Position numbers and translations under genes: made by a program | Part shown: positions 55,742-64,000 of the stretch, one piece after another | Layout of the letters: every line of letters begins with the position of its first letter | Position numbering within the stretch: the first letter of the stretch is position 1 | The notes under the pieces: generated by a model | The model's database searches: none | What the model was told of the DNA's origin: nothing | What the model saw: only the letters and a program-made list of their open reading frames with translations | NCBI GenBank assembly: GCA_037693485.1 | Contig: CM075354.1 | Coordinates: forward strand, 160,833,501 to 160,897,500 | Origin: Kitagawia praeruptora | Taxonomy: Eukaryota > Streptophyta > Magnoliopsida > Apiales > Apiaceae | Direction of reading: 5' to 3' | DNA: 64,000 nucleotides

Positions 55742-55906
55742 TCAAAAACTCCTGGCCAAGAAAATACCTCCCACCCTTTTTTTAGCAACACGAGTCTCTA
55801 TAATACTACAAATACCCACACTATTTTCTTTAATTAGCTCTTTCATCTCTTTAACTTTGAACTCCTGATTAAAACCACGAACATTCCAACACGAGATCGA
55901 ATTCAT
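55742..55906 (-). pseudogene. Truncated ORF2 start, copy 3
   Basis: Same 54-codon remnant as in copy 2, with ATGA overlap to ORF1. Confidence 0.8.
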
Positions 55907-58008
55907 TTAGAAATCAAATTAATCTGACCTGCCTCCCTATCCCCTCCATTGTTTGCACCAAAAAGCTGCTCGATCACAAATTCATCATGCTGCTTATCTT
56001 CATTCTCACCATCTATCTCACAGTCTGACCCTTGACACAGATTGGAAAAATCATCCTCTACCATGAAACGATTCGATTCTTCCCAGTCTGAATCTACCTC
56101 AGCTTCGGAATTTAAAGCACAGTTCTCCATTTCTTTATGAAGTAAAACAGGGAGGGCCCCCTTCTTCTGAATCACCTGAGAGCCAACTAGAGTAGTTGCC
56201 ACCTCTGTTTTCTTAACAGCCTCCCCCCAAAACTGGCCAGAATTACCCAGAATTTTATTCCCCAAGCCAACAGTTGCCCTGTTTTCTTCAATTTTTAAAT
56301 TCCTTCCATTGTGCATTTCATTAGTATCAACCTTACTGACTTTGTTACCTCCTTTCATTCCACGACTTGTTGACTCAACTTCTCCTAGAACCCCAATCAC
56401 AACCCCTGGAACCACCTTGGAGATTACCTCTAAATTGTCAATCAGATTAGAAGAGGCCAGAATATTAAATTTATTCGAACCCATGTTCAAATTGAATGGC
56501 TCTTGACCAACCTTCACCTTATTCCCCTGCTTCTCACCAGCGGAATAATTTTGATTATTCCCAATCACTATACCCTTATTGACGTACTTAAAAGCATTTT
56601 GATTCTTATTGTAATGCCTTTTTCCAACAAACTGACTTTGGCTAGAATGATTAGCAACTTTCTCCTTCCCTCTCCTGTGAACAACAGTAAAATCATCCTC
56701 TCCTTGCTTATACTTACTTTCCTCCAAATCAGTCCTCATATTGTTCTCCTTTGTGACTGCGAAAACAGGGCATTGTTGCACATTGTGCCCGAAGATCGAA
56801 CACTTTGAACACCACAAAGGGCGCCAAGGGTATTCTACTCTAACCATAGCTTCAATCGGTTCCCTCCTATCCTCATTAGGAATAACAACATATAATCTAT
56901 CCGGAAGCTGCTTATCCGCATCCACTTCTATAAGCAATTTGGTAAAACTCAGTCTCCCAATGCCTTGACTACACATCTTTTCAGTCAATCCATCAGCCAT
57001 CAATATATTCCCCACTCCACTGCCAATTCTGCTCAGCCCTGGACTATTCCAATATTGCAATGGCACATTAAAAAGCTTAACCCACAGAGGAATAGTTTTC
57101 GGGACAACCTTCGAAAGGACAATAAGGGGATGCCATCTCTGCAAAATAAGGGGTTTCCCTTCCACCATACAAACATCATCCTCGAGCACTTCCAATAAAT
57201 CAGCTTCAGATTCGAACTTAAAGAAAAAAAATCCCTCATCATTCATAATAACTTCCTTTAAACCCCGATTTCCCCACCTACGCTTAGCATGGAAATCCAT
57301 TTTGTGAAAAGCAACTCTTTTCTCAAAAAAATACCCAACAATACAATTTTCCCAAGCTTTCCTACCTTGAATATCAACACTTAAAGGAGGCTTAATAATC
57401 ACCTTACCATCTTCAAACTCAGGACAGTGATATTCAAATTTCAACCTCTCCTTTCGAACCTTTGGCTTCAGAACTTCAATCCAAGCTTTCGGAGCATTTT
57501 TCAAAATATTTCTGTTGGGTTCAATAACTTCATTCCATGGTCTAGAGATTTTCTCATCTGATTTGACTCGAGGATTTCTCTGGTGCTTACCTTCCTCTGC
57601 TATCTCCGTATCTTCAACACCCATTACAGCATCCTGGCTCGAAATCTTTTCACTGCGACCATTTATCAAATAGGTTGTAGGCGCCTCCTGGAATTTATTC
57701 TCACCCTCCTCTGTAAAATCATTTACACCAGTAGATACATTTGTATCTCTTTCCATAAAACCGAAACCCTCCTTCCAACTTGAATTTGCTTTCGAGGTAG
57801 TAGGAGCTCCTACCTGTTCACTTATCTCCACATCTCCTTTTTCACTACCCGCTCCCTCCACACGAATTTCAGTAGTTTCCTTGGCCAAATCCATCGACCC
57901 ATTACTAAAAATCAAAGAATAATTCGCCCCTTTTGGAGCAATAACATTACTTACTTGATTCGAATTTGAAGCTTCTCCTATGAGGTCATTAACCTTACCC
58001 TCATCCAT
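55903..58008 (-). CDS. LINE ORF1 protein, intact frame, copy 3
   Basis: 701 residues from ATG 58008 to TGA 55903. It differs from copy 2 by a few conservative substitutions (for example an Asp-to-Asn near the N-terminal acidic region and an Arg-to-Lys before the DUF4283-like domain). DUF4283-like domain and CCHC knuckle are unchanged. Its openness may reflect recent duplication rather than selection, because copies 2 and 3 are so similar. Confidence 0.88.
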   Translation of the reverse strand: MDEGKVNDLIGEASNSNQVSNVIAPKGANYSLIFSNGSMDLAKETTEIRVEGAGSEKGDVEISEQVGAPTTSKANSSWKEGFGFMERDTNVSTGVNDFTEEGENKFQEAPTTYLINGRSEKISSQDAVMGVEDTEIAEEGKHQRNPRVKSDEKISRPWNEVIEPNRNILKNAPKAWIEVLKPKVRKERLKFEYHCPEFEDGKVIIKPPLSVDIQGRKAWENCIVGYFFEKRVAFHKMDFHAKRRWGNRGLKEVIMNDEGFFFFKFESEADLLEVLEDDVCMVEGKPLILQRWHPLIVLSKVVPKTIPLWVKLFNVPLQYWNSPGLSRIGSGVGNILMADGLTEKMCSQGIGRLSFTKLLIEVDADKQLPDRLYVVIPNEDRREPIEAMVRVEYPWRPLWCSKCSIFGHNVQQCPVFAVTKENNMRTDLEESKYKQGEDDFTVVHRRGKEKVANHSSQSQFVGKRHYNKNQNAFKYVNKGIVIGNNQNYSAGEKQGNKVKVGQEPFNLNMGSNKFNILASSNLIDNLEVISKVVPGVVIGVLGEVESTSRGMKGGNKVSKVDTNEMHNGRNLKIEENRATVGLGNKILGNSGQFWGEAVKKTEVATTLVGSQVIQKKGALPVLLHKEMENCALNSEAEVDSDWEESNRFMVEDDFSNLCQGSDCEIDGENEDKQHDEFVIEQLFGANNGGDREAGQINLISK

Positions 58009-58288
58009 TCGACCAAGATAGTTTGTTCCCTTTTTCTTCAATTGATTTTCACTGCCATGAGTTCGATTAATAATTTTTCTCGAGCTTTGACCTTTACCTC
58101 CATACGGATTACCAGTTTTTTTTTATCAAATCTAAGATTAGATTGGGTTGGGGGCATAATAGATGCTAATAATCAAACGAAATCAGAAAGAAAAAAAACA
58201 AAATTGTGGATTTTTTTAAAAAATTGCCAGAAAAGGGGAAAGGGGGCTAGAGAGAAAAACACAATGCATCTTTTTTGGGGTTTTTTTT

Positions 58289-58556
58289 GGGGTTTAGGGT
58301 TTAGGGTTTAGGGTTTAGGGGTTTAGGGGTTTAGGGTTTAGGGTTTTAGGGTTTAGGGTTTAGGGTTTTAGGGTTTTAGGGGTTTAGGGTTTAGGGTTTA
58401 GGGTTTTAGGGTTTTAGGGTTTTAGGGTTTAGGGTTTAGGGTTTTTAGGGTTTTTAGTTTTTAGGATTTGGGGTTTAGGGTTTAGGGTTTAGGATTTAGG
58501 GTTTAGGGTTTAGGGTTTAGGGTTTAGGGTTTAGGGTTTAGGGTTAGGGTTTAGGG
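58289..58556 (+). repeat. Telomere-like tract between LINE 3 and 4
   Basis: Homologous in variant order to the two tracts on its left, with one more TTTAGGG near the right end and small losses elsewhere. Confidence 0.95.
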
Positions 58557-58566
58557 TTTTTTTTTT
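58557..58566 (+). other. LINE 4 poly(A) junction with telomeric repeat
   Basis: Ten T, again 2,889 bp from the previous junction. Confidence 0.9.
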
Positions 58567-61175
58567 CCCGGGTAAATGAGGCTTGGCCTCGTGGAATTTT
58601 ATAAATAAAAAGAAATGTACAAACCAAGAGTCAAAAACTCCTGGCCAAGAAAATACCTCCCACCCTTTTTTTAGCAACACGAGTCTCTATAATACTACAA
58701 ATACCCACACTATTTTCTTTAATTAGCTCTTTCATCTCTTTAACTTTGAACTCCTGATTAAAACCACGAACATTCCAACACGAGATCGAATTTATTTAGA
58801 AATCAAATTAATCTGACCTGCCTCCCTATCCCCTCCATTGTTTGCACCAAAAAGCTGCTCGATCACAAATTCATCATGCTGCTTATCTTCATTCTCACCA
58901 TCTATCTCACAGTCTGACCCTTGACACAGATTGGAAAAATCATCCTCTACCATGAAACGATTCGATTCTTCCCAGTCTGAATCTACCTCAGCTTCGGAAT
59001 TTAAAGCACAGTTCTCCATTTCTTTATGAAGTAAAACAGGGAGGGCCCCCTTCTTCTGAATCACCTGAGAGCCAACTAGAGTAGTTGCCACCTCTGTTTT
59101 CTTAACAGCCTCCCCCCAAAACTGGCCAGAATTACCCAGAATTTTATTCCCCAAGCCAACAGTTGCCCTGTTTTCTTCAATTTTTAAATTCCTTCCATTG
59201 TGCATTTCATTAGTATCAACCTTACTGACTTTGTTACCTCCTTTCATTCCACGACTTGTTGACTCAACTTCTCCTAGAACCCCAATCACAACCCCTGGAA
59301 CCACCTTGGAGATTACCTCTAAATTGTCAATCAGATTAGAAGAGGCCAGAATATTAAATTTATTCGAACCCATGTTCAAATTGAATGGCTCTTGACCAAC
59401 CTTCACCTTATTCCCCTGCTTCTCACCAGCGGAATAATTTTGATTATTCCCAATCACTATACCCTTATTGACGTACTTAAAAGCATTTTGATTCTTATTG
59501 TAATGCCTTTTTCCAACAAACTGACTTTGGCTAGAATGATTAGCAACTTTCTCCTTCCCTCTCCTGTGAACAACAGTAAAATCATCCTCTCCTTGCTTAT
59601 ACTTACTTTCCTCCAAATCAGTCCTCATATTGTTCTCCTTTGTGACTGCGAAAACAGGGCATTGTTGCACATTGTGCCCGAAGATCGAACACTTTGAACA
59701 CCACAAAGGGCGCCAAGGGTATTCTACTCTAACCATAGCTTCAATCGGTTCCCTCCTATCCTCATTAGGAATAACAACATATAATCTATCCGGAAGCTGC
59801 TTATCCGCATCCACTTCTATAAGCAATTTGGTAAAACTCAGTCTCCCAATGCCTTGACTACACATCTTTTCAGTCAATCCATCAGCCATCAATATATTCC
59901 CCACTCCACTGCCAATTCTGCTCAGCCCTGGACTATTCCAATATTGCAATGGCACATTAAAAAGCTTAACCCACAGAGGAATAGTTTTCGGGACAACCTT
60001 CGAAAGGACAATAAGGGGATGCCATCTCTGCAAAATAAGGGGTTTCCCTTCCACCATACAAACATCATCCTCGAGCACTTCCAATAAATCAGCTTCAGAT
60101 TCGAACTTAAAGAAAAAAAATCCCTCATCATTCATAATAACTTCCTTTAAACCCCGATTTCCCCACCTACGCTTAGCATGGAAATCCATTTTGTGAAAAG
60201 CAACTCTTTTCTCAAAAAAATACCCAACAATACAATTTTCCCAAGCTTTCCTACCTTGAATATCAACACTTAAAGGAGGCTTAATAATCACCTTACCATC
60301 TTCAAACTCAGGACAGTGATATTCAAATTTCAACCTCTCCTTTCGAACCTTTGGCTTCAGAACTTCAATCCAAGCTTTCGGAGCATTTTTCAAAATATTT
60401 CTGTTGGGTTCAATAACTTCATTCCATGGTCTAGAGATTCTCTCATCTGATTTGACTCGAGGATTTCTCTGGTGCTTACCTTCCTCTGCTATCTCCGTAT
60501 CTTCAACACCCATTACAGCATCCTGGCTCGAAATCTTTTCACTGCGACCATTTATCAAATAGGTTGTAGGCGCCTCCTGGAATTATTCTCACCCTCCTCT
60601 GTAAAATCATTTACACCAGTAGATACATCTGTATCTCTTTCCATAAAACCGAAACCCTCCTTCCAACTTGAATTTGCTTTCGAGGTAGTAGGAGCTCCTA
60701 CCTGTTCACTTATCTCCACATCTCCTTTTTCACTACCCGCTCCCTCCACACGAATTTCAGTAGTTTCCTTGGCCAAATCCATCGACCCATTACTAAAAAT
60801 CAAAGAATAATTCGCCCCTTTTGGAGCAATAACATCACTTACTTGATTCGAATTTGAAGCTTCTCCTATGAGGTCATTAACCTTACCCTCATCCATTCGA
60901 CCAAGATAGTTTGTTCCCTTTTTCTTCAATTGATTTTCACTGCCATGAGTTCGATTAATAATTTTTCTCGAGCTTTGACCTTTACCTCCATACGGATTAC
61001 CAGTTTTTTTTATCAAATCTAAGATTAGATTGGGTTGGGGGCATAATAGATGCTAATAATCAAACGAAATCAGAAAGAAAAAAAACAAAATTGTGGATTT
61101 TTTTAAAAAATCGCCAGAAAAGGGGAAAGGGGGCTAGAGAGAAAAACACAATGCATCTTTTTTGGGGTTTTTTTT
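58567..61175 (-). mobile_element. LINE copy 4, ORF1-only derivative with broken ORF1
   Basis: Same deletion structure as copies 2 and 3 (junction ~58655) but with eight A before ORF1 as in copy 1, a one-base deletion in ORF1, and a changed ORF1 stop that removes the ORF2 ATG. Its distal telomeric tract is longer and differs on its right half. Confidence 0.92.
58792..60896 (-). pseudogene. LINE ORF1 with one-base deletion, copy 4
   Basis: The frame from ATG 60896 is shifted by loss of one T in a short run at ~60581-60586 (the others read AATTTATT on the plus strand, this one AATTATT). Downstream the normal frame stays open from ~60558 to its stop, here TAA at 58792. DUF4283-like domain and knuckle lie after the shift. 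The stop change turns the overlapping ORF2 ATG into ATA. Confidence 0.9.
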
Positions 61176-61623
61176 GGGGTTTAGGGTTTAGGGTTTAGGG
61201 TTTAGGGGTTTAGGGTTTAGGGGTTTAGGGTTTAGGGTTTAGGGTTTTAGGGTTTAGGGTTTAGGGTTTTAGGGTTTTAGGGTTTTAGGGGTTTAGGGTT
61301 TAGGGTTTAGGGTTTTAGGGTTTAGGGTTTTTAGGGTTTTTAGTTTTTAGGGTTTGGGGTTTGGGGTTTGGGGTTTGGGGTTTGGGGTTTGGGGTTTGGG
61401 GTTTGGGGTTCGGGGGTTTGGGGTTCGGGGGTTTGGGGTTCGGGGGTTTCGGGTTTCGGGGGTTTCGGGTTCGGGGTTTTCGGGTTCGGGGTTCGGGTTT
61501 CGGGGTTCGGGTTTCGGGGTTCGGGGTTCGGGGTTCGGGTTTCAGGGTTCGGGTTTCGGGTTTCGGGTTTCGGGTTTCGGGTTTCGGGTTTCGGGTTTCG
61601 GGTTTAGGGTTTCGGGTTTAGGG
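61176..61623 (+). repeat. Telomere-like tract between LINE 4 and 5, with variant blocks
   Basis: About 450 bp. The left part repeats the order of the other tracts. From ~61345 it becomes homogeneous TTTGGGG, then mixed TTCGGGG, then a block of TTTCGGG (~61545-61605), and ends in TTTAGGG. The open frames here (61354-61680 and overlaps) are only translated repeats. Confidence 0.95.
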
Positions 61624-61643
61624 TTTTTTTTTTTTTTTTTTTT
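61624..61643 (+). other. LINE 5 poly(A) junction with telomeric repeat
   Basis: Twenty T on the plus strand, the longest tail in the window, joined to GGGTTTAGGG. A longer tail suggests a younger insertion. Confidence 0.9.
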
Positions 61644-62689
61644 CCGGGTAAATGAGGCTTGGCCTCGTGGATATTTATAAATAAAAAGAAATGTACAAAC
61701 CAAGAGTCAAAAAAAAAACTCCTGGCCAAGAAAATTTCCATTGGAACAAACTCCAAATGAAAAAATAAACTAAAAACTAGGAAAACAACAAAGGACAAAA
61801 GTCCATAAATAAAAGTCGGCCACCTTGAAAACAAAAGCAACTAAACAAAAGAAATTTTTCACACCCCTTAGCATGCCTTGCCGACAAAAATCCAAAAGGA
61901 GCATAAAGTCACATTTGACACATGCCTCATCTTGAAAGCCAACCACACCCAAAGAAAAAGAATACCAATTAGGCCCCACAGACTTGGAAAAATCAGTAGC
62001 TTTGACTTGCACATCCTCTATAATTTCTCTCAACATGACAATTTCGGCCCACACACAAAAAGCATTATGGAGATTCGAGTTTTTTACTGGACCAATCAGA
62101 AAAGCAAATTGAAGCCCATTCAAGCTCCCCAAGGCCCCAAGCACATACCAAGCTTTGGAAACCATCCAACAAAGGTGCAAAAAATTGGCCATGAAAATAA
62201 CCCAGAATCGAAAATAGCATAAGAAAAGAGAAGCACCACTTCCGATTAAGACCGAATAAAAATGACAAATATCAACAGTAGAAAGCATGAACCAGAAATT
62301 ATTAACCGAGAACCTGCCCCATCCAGAAGCAGACATGAGGGAGGACCAAAAACCAAACGAAAGATCCATCTCAATTGTCATCTGAATGATAAAAACTTGA
62401 GTAGAAATTCGAACTCCTTTGCACAAAACCACAAACCTCATAAGAGATATATTGAACATCAATCAACGGTTTAAAACAACCCCAAGCATCTCCTGGATCG
62501 AATGGAAATAGAGCTTTAACTGAAGATAAAAGTCCAATCCCCTGAGAACCTTGATCGAACATAAGAAAAGACACCCAAGCGAAAAAGAAGCCCAGGAAAA
62601 AGAACAGAGGATTAATCCTGGAACCAGCATCAGAACCCCTACAGACCAACAGTTGATTTAACACAAACCAAATCTGAATACCAGCAAAC
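61644..62689 (-). other. 3' UTR of LINE 5 with terminal hairpin
   Basis: About 1.05 kb. Hairpin GAGGC-CAA-GCCTC at 61654-61666. The block near 62480-62590 matches copy 1. Long sense frames (61770-62462) are compositional. Confidence 0.75.
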
Positions 62690-64000
62690 CTACAGCAAAA
62701 ATCTCCCTCTATTTTGGTTTGAATTCAAGTCTAAAGGCACATCCCAAGCCTTCATAATTTCCTCAACTCGACTGTTATGCTTAACCTTAAAATTCAAAAT
62801 TTTAAATCTAACAGCCTCGTGAATTAAACCAATAACCTGGGCCAAAGATCTATGTTGAGATTGAAATAATCTCAAATTTCGTTCTTGCCAAATAAAATAA
62901 ATAAGTGACCCAAGCACTAATTTATTCACTATAGCAACAAGACCCTTACCTTTCCATCTAGCTGCTGCAAAAGAAATGATCTGGTCCCAGGTCATCTCCT
63001 CCGGAATAATCACCCCTTTCCTGAAGAAAAACCTGAGCACTTCTCGTGGAAAAAAGCACTTAAAGAAAAGATGATCAACCGAGTCTTTTTGACCCCTGCA
63101 AAATGGGCAAGAATAATCATCCCCCACCTGCCACAATTGCCTTCTATCCTGAGTTAACAACTTTCTCCTAATTGCTAGCCACAGGATAAACGAATGCTTA
63201 GGAATAAGATTGGAAAACCAGACTAGATGAAACCATTCAACAACAGGGTGAACTTCCCGAAAATCATTCCAGGAAATACTGGATTGGAACGGACCCAAAC
63301 TCCCATCCCTTGACACCCAAACTGCTCTGTCTAAACGAAAATTCTGGATTCGAATAACCCTTCCCCCCAACTCTGGCCACTTCAAAAGCACCCCATGAGG
63401 CCATTCAACATAGCCAGCAACCCCAAAATCTGCCACTTTATCCAATTCAGAAAAACCTAAGGACACTATCTCTCTCGTAGTGAAACGATCAGACAAAGGA
63501 GTATCCGTAGCCCAAGAATCATGCCAGAAAAAAATCCTCCTGCCATCCCCTACTTCCATTTTAAAGAACCTCCTGAACTCCCCTCGCAAATTTAAAATTC
63601 TCTTCCAGCTAGCAGAGGCATCCCAAGCTATTTTAATCTGCCAAATACTCCTTCCTCGAAGTCTGTATGTGTGAATCCAGCGAACCCATAAAGACTGTCT
63701 ATTTGTAACAACACTCCAAATATGGAACGCCATAAGGGCTTTATTCCAAGCAGTAAGAGGCCTAATGCCCAGCCCCCCTTCTTGCTTTGGACGACAAACA
63801 TCTCTCCAAGCCACCTTAGCCTTACCATGAACTAACTCGACTCCACTCCATATAAAATTCCTGATCATTTTCTCAATCTCCTTCGACACTGACACCGGCA
63901 AAATAAACACCGAAGCCCAATAAACCTGCATCGAAGAAAGGACCGACACAGCCAACTGTAATCTACCAGCAAAAGATAGCCATCTATTTTGCCAACTCTG
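62690..64000 (-). CDS. LINE ORF2 C-terminal part (RT thumb side, zf-RVT), copy 5, partial
   Basis: The frame is open from the right edge to its stop at 62690, about 436 codons. It begins in the segment after the RT catalytic core (SWQNRWLSFAGRLQLAVSVL), then holds the conserved LINE stretch CRPKQEGGLGIRPLTAWNKA and the zf-RVT zinc region (PKHSFILWLAIRRKLLTQDR, CPFCRGQKDSVDHLFFKC) and a basic C-terminal tail. This part helps bind RNA and is needed for retrotransposition in plant L1 elements. No stop or frameshift is present, unlike copies 0 and 1, so this may be the least damaged ORF2. The endonuclease and RT core lie outside the window. Confidence 0.9.
   Translation of the reverse strand, partial: QSWQNRWLSFAGRLQLAVSVLSSMQVYWASVFILPVSVSKEIEKMIRNFIWSGVELVHGKAKVAWRDVCRPKQEGGLGIRPLTAWNKALMAFHIWSVVTNRQSLWVRWIHTYRLRGRSIWQIKIAWDASASWKRILNLRGEFRRFFKMEVGDGRRIFFWHDSWATDTPLSDRFTTREIVSLGFSELDKVADFGVAGYVEWPHGVLLKWPELGGRVIRIQNFRLDRAVWVSRDGSLGPFQSSISWNDFREVHPVVEWFHLVWFSNLIPKHSFILWLAIRRKLLTQDRRQLWQVGDDYSCPFCRGQKDSVDHLFFKCFFPREVLRFFFRKGVIIPEEMTWDQIISFAAARWKGKGLVAIVNKLVLGSLIYFIWQERNLRLFQSQHRSLAQVIGLIHEAVRFKILNFKVKHNSRVEEIMKAWDVPLDLNSNQNRGRFLL

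Larger units (their letters stand above)
55678..58288 (-). mobile_element. LINE copy 3, ORF1-only derivative
   Basis: Near-identical tandem repeat of copy 2, with the same internal deletion junction (~55766) and the same nine-A run before ORF1. Only a few base changes were noticed. Confidence 0.93.
61644..64000 (-). mobile_element. LINE copy 5, 3' part (runs off the right edge)
   Basis: 3' UTR, ORF2 C-terminal part and poly(A) of a divergent member of the same L1-type group. Its last ~95 nt are nearly the same as the 3' ends of copies 2-4, whereas its ORF2 is clearly diverged from copies 0 and 1. Confidence 0.92.

Noticed and set aside
61176..61623. A true chromosome terminus within the window
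   Set aside because: LINE sequence continues to the right of every tract, and the tracts are degenerate, so these are internal telomere-like tracts.
61354..61680. Plus-strand Gly/Phe-rich frames of 79-108 codons
   Set aside because: They are translations of TTTGGGG and TTTCGGG repeats in three frames.

Overview
The window is nuclear DNA of a flowering plant (dense Ty3/gypsy chromoviruses with very long LTRs, plant-type L1 LINEs, and plant telomeric repeats TTTAGGG). The species cannot be named from it. I see no host gene, tRNA, rRNA or CRISPR: almost every base belongs to a retrotransposon or a telomere-like tract.

Left part (1-37135): three nested Tekay/Del-type chromoviruses. Element C (plus strand) is the oldest. 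Its decayed interior fills 1-5229 and its ~4.8 kb 3' LTR starts at 5230. That LTR is split by two younger elements on the minus strand: element A (7348-20856, target duplication TTTCG) and element B (23011-36577, target duplication AGTTA). The LTR resumes at 20862 and 36583 and ends at 37135. A has near-identical 3.53 kb LTRs, an initiator-Met-tRNA PBS, a PPT, a gag-pol frame broken only by one TAG, an integrase with a C-terminal chromodomain, and an extra 236-residue ORF between PBS and gag. B has near-identical 3.99 kb LTRs around a wrecked, rearranged interior, so it looks like a non-autonomous element moved in trans.

Right part (37136-64000): seven LINE copies, all on the minus strand, separated by degenerate TTTAGGG tracts that all run the same way. 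At all six visible LINE 3' ends the plus strand reads TTTAGGG repeats, then a T-run, then LINE cDNA, and after the LINE 5' end TTTAGGG resumes. This is the geometry expected if LINE RNA was reverse transcribed from a telomeric 3' end (or a nick in the G-rich strand) and the new end was then capped by telomerase; if so the chromosome end lies, or once lay, to the right. Copies from left to right: 0b and 0a (both 5'-truncated at the same ORF2 point, a 4.9 kb tandem duplication), 1 (full length, ~7.0 kb, several stops), 2, 3 and 4 (ORF1-only derivatives lacking nearly all of ORF2; 2 and 3 are spaced exactly 2,889 bp), and 5 (a divergent copy running off the right edge with an open ORF2 end).

Order of events inferred: LINE additions at a telomere-like end, unequal exchange amplifying two blocks, insertion of element C into LINE 0b, then B and A into the LTR of C. 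The most interesting system is the telomere-associated LINE array with its ORF1-only derivative.
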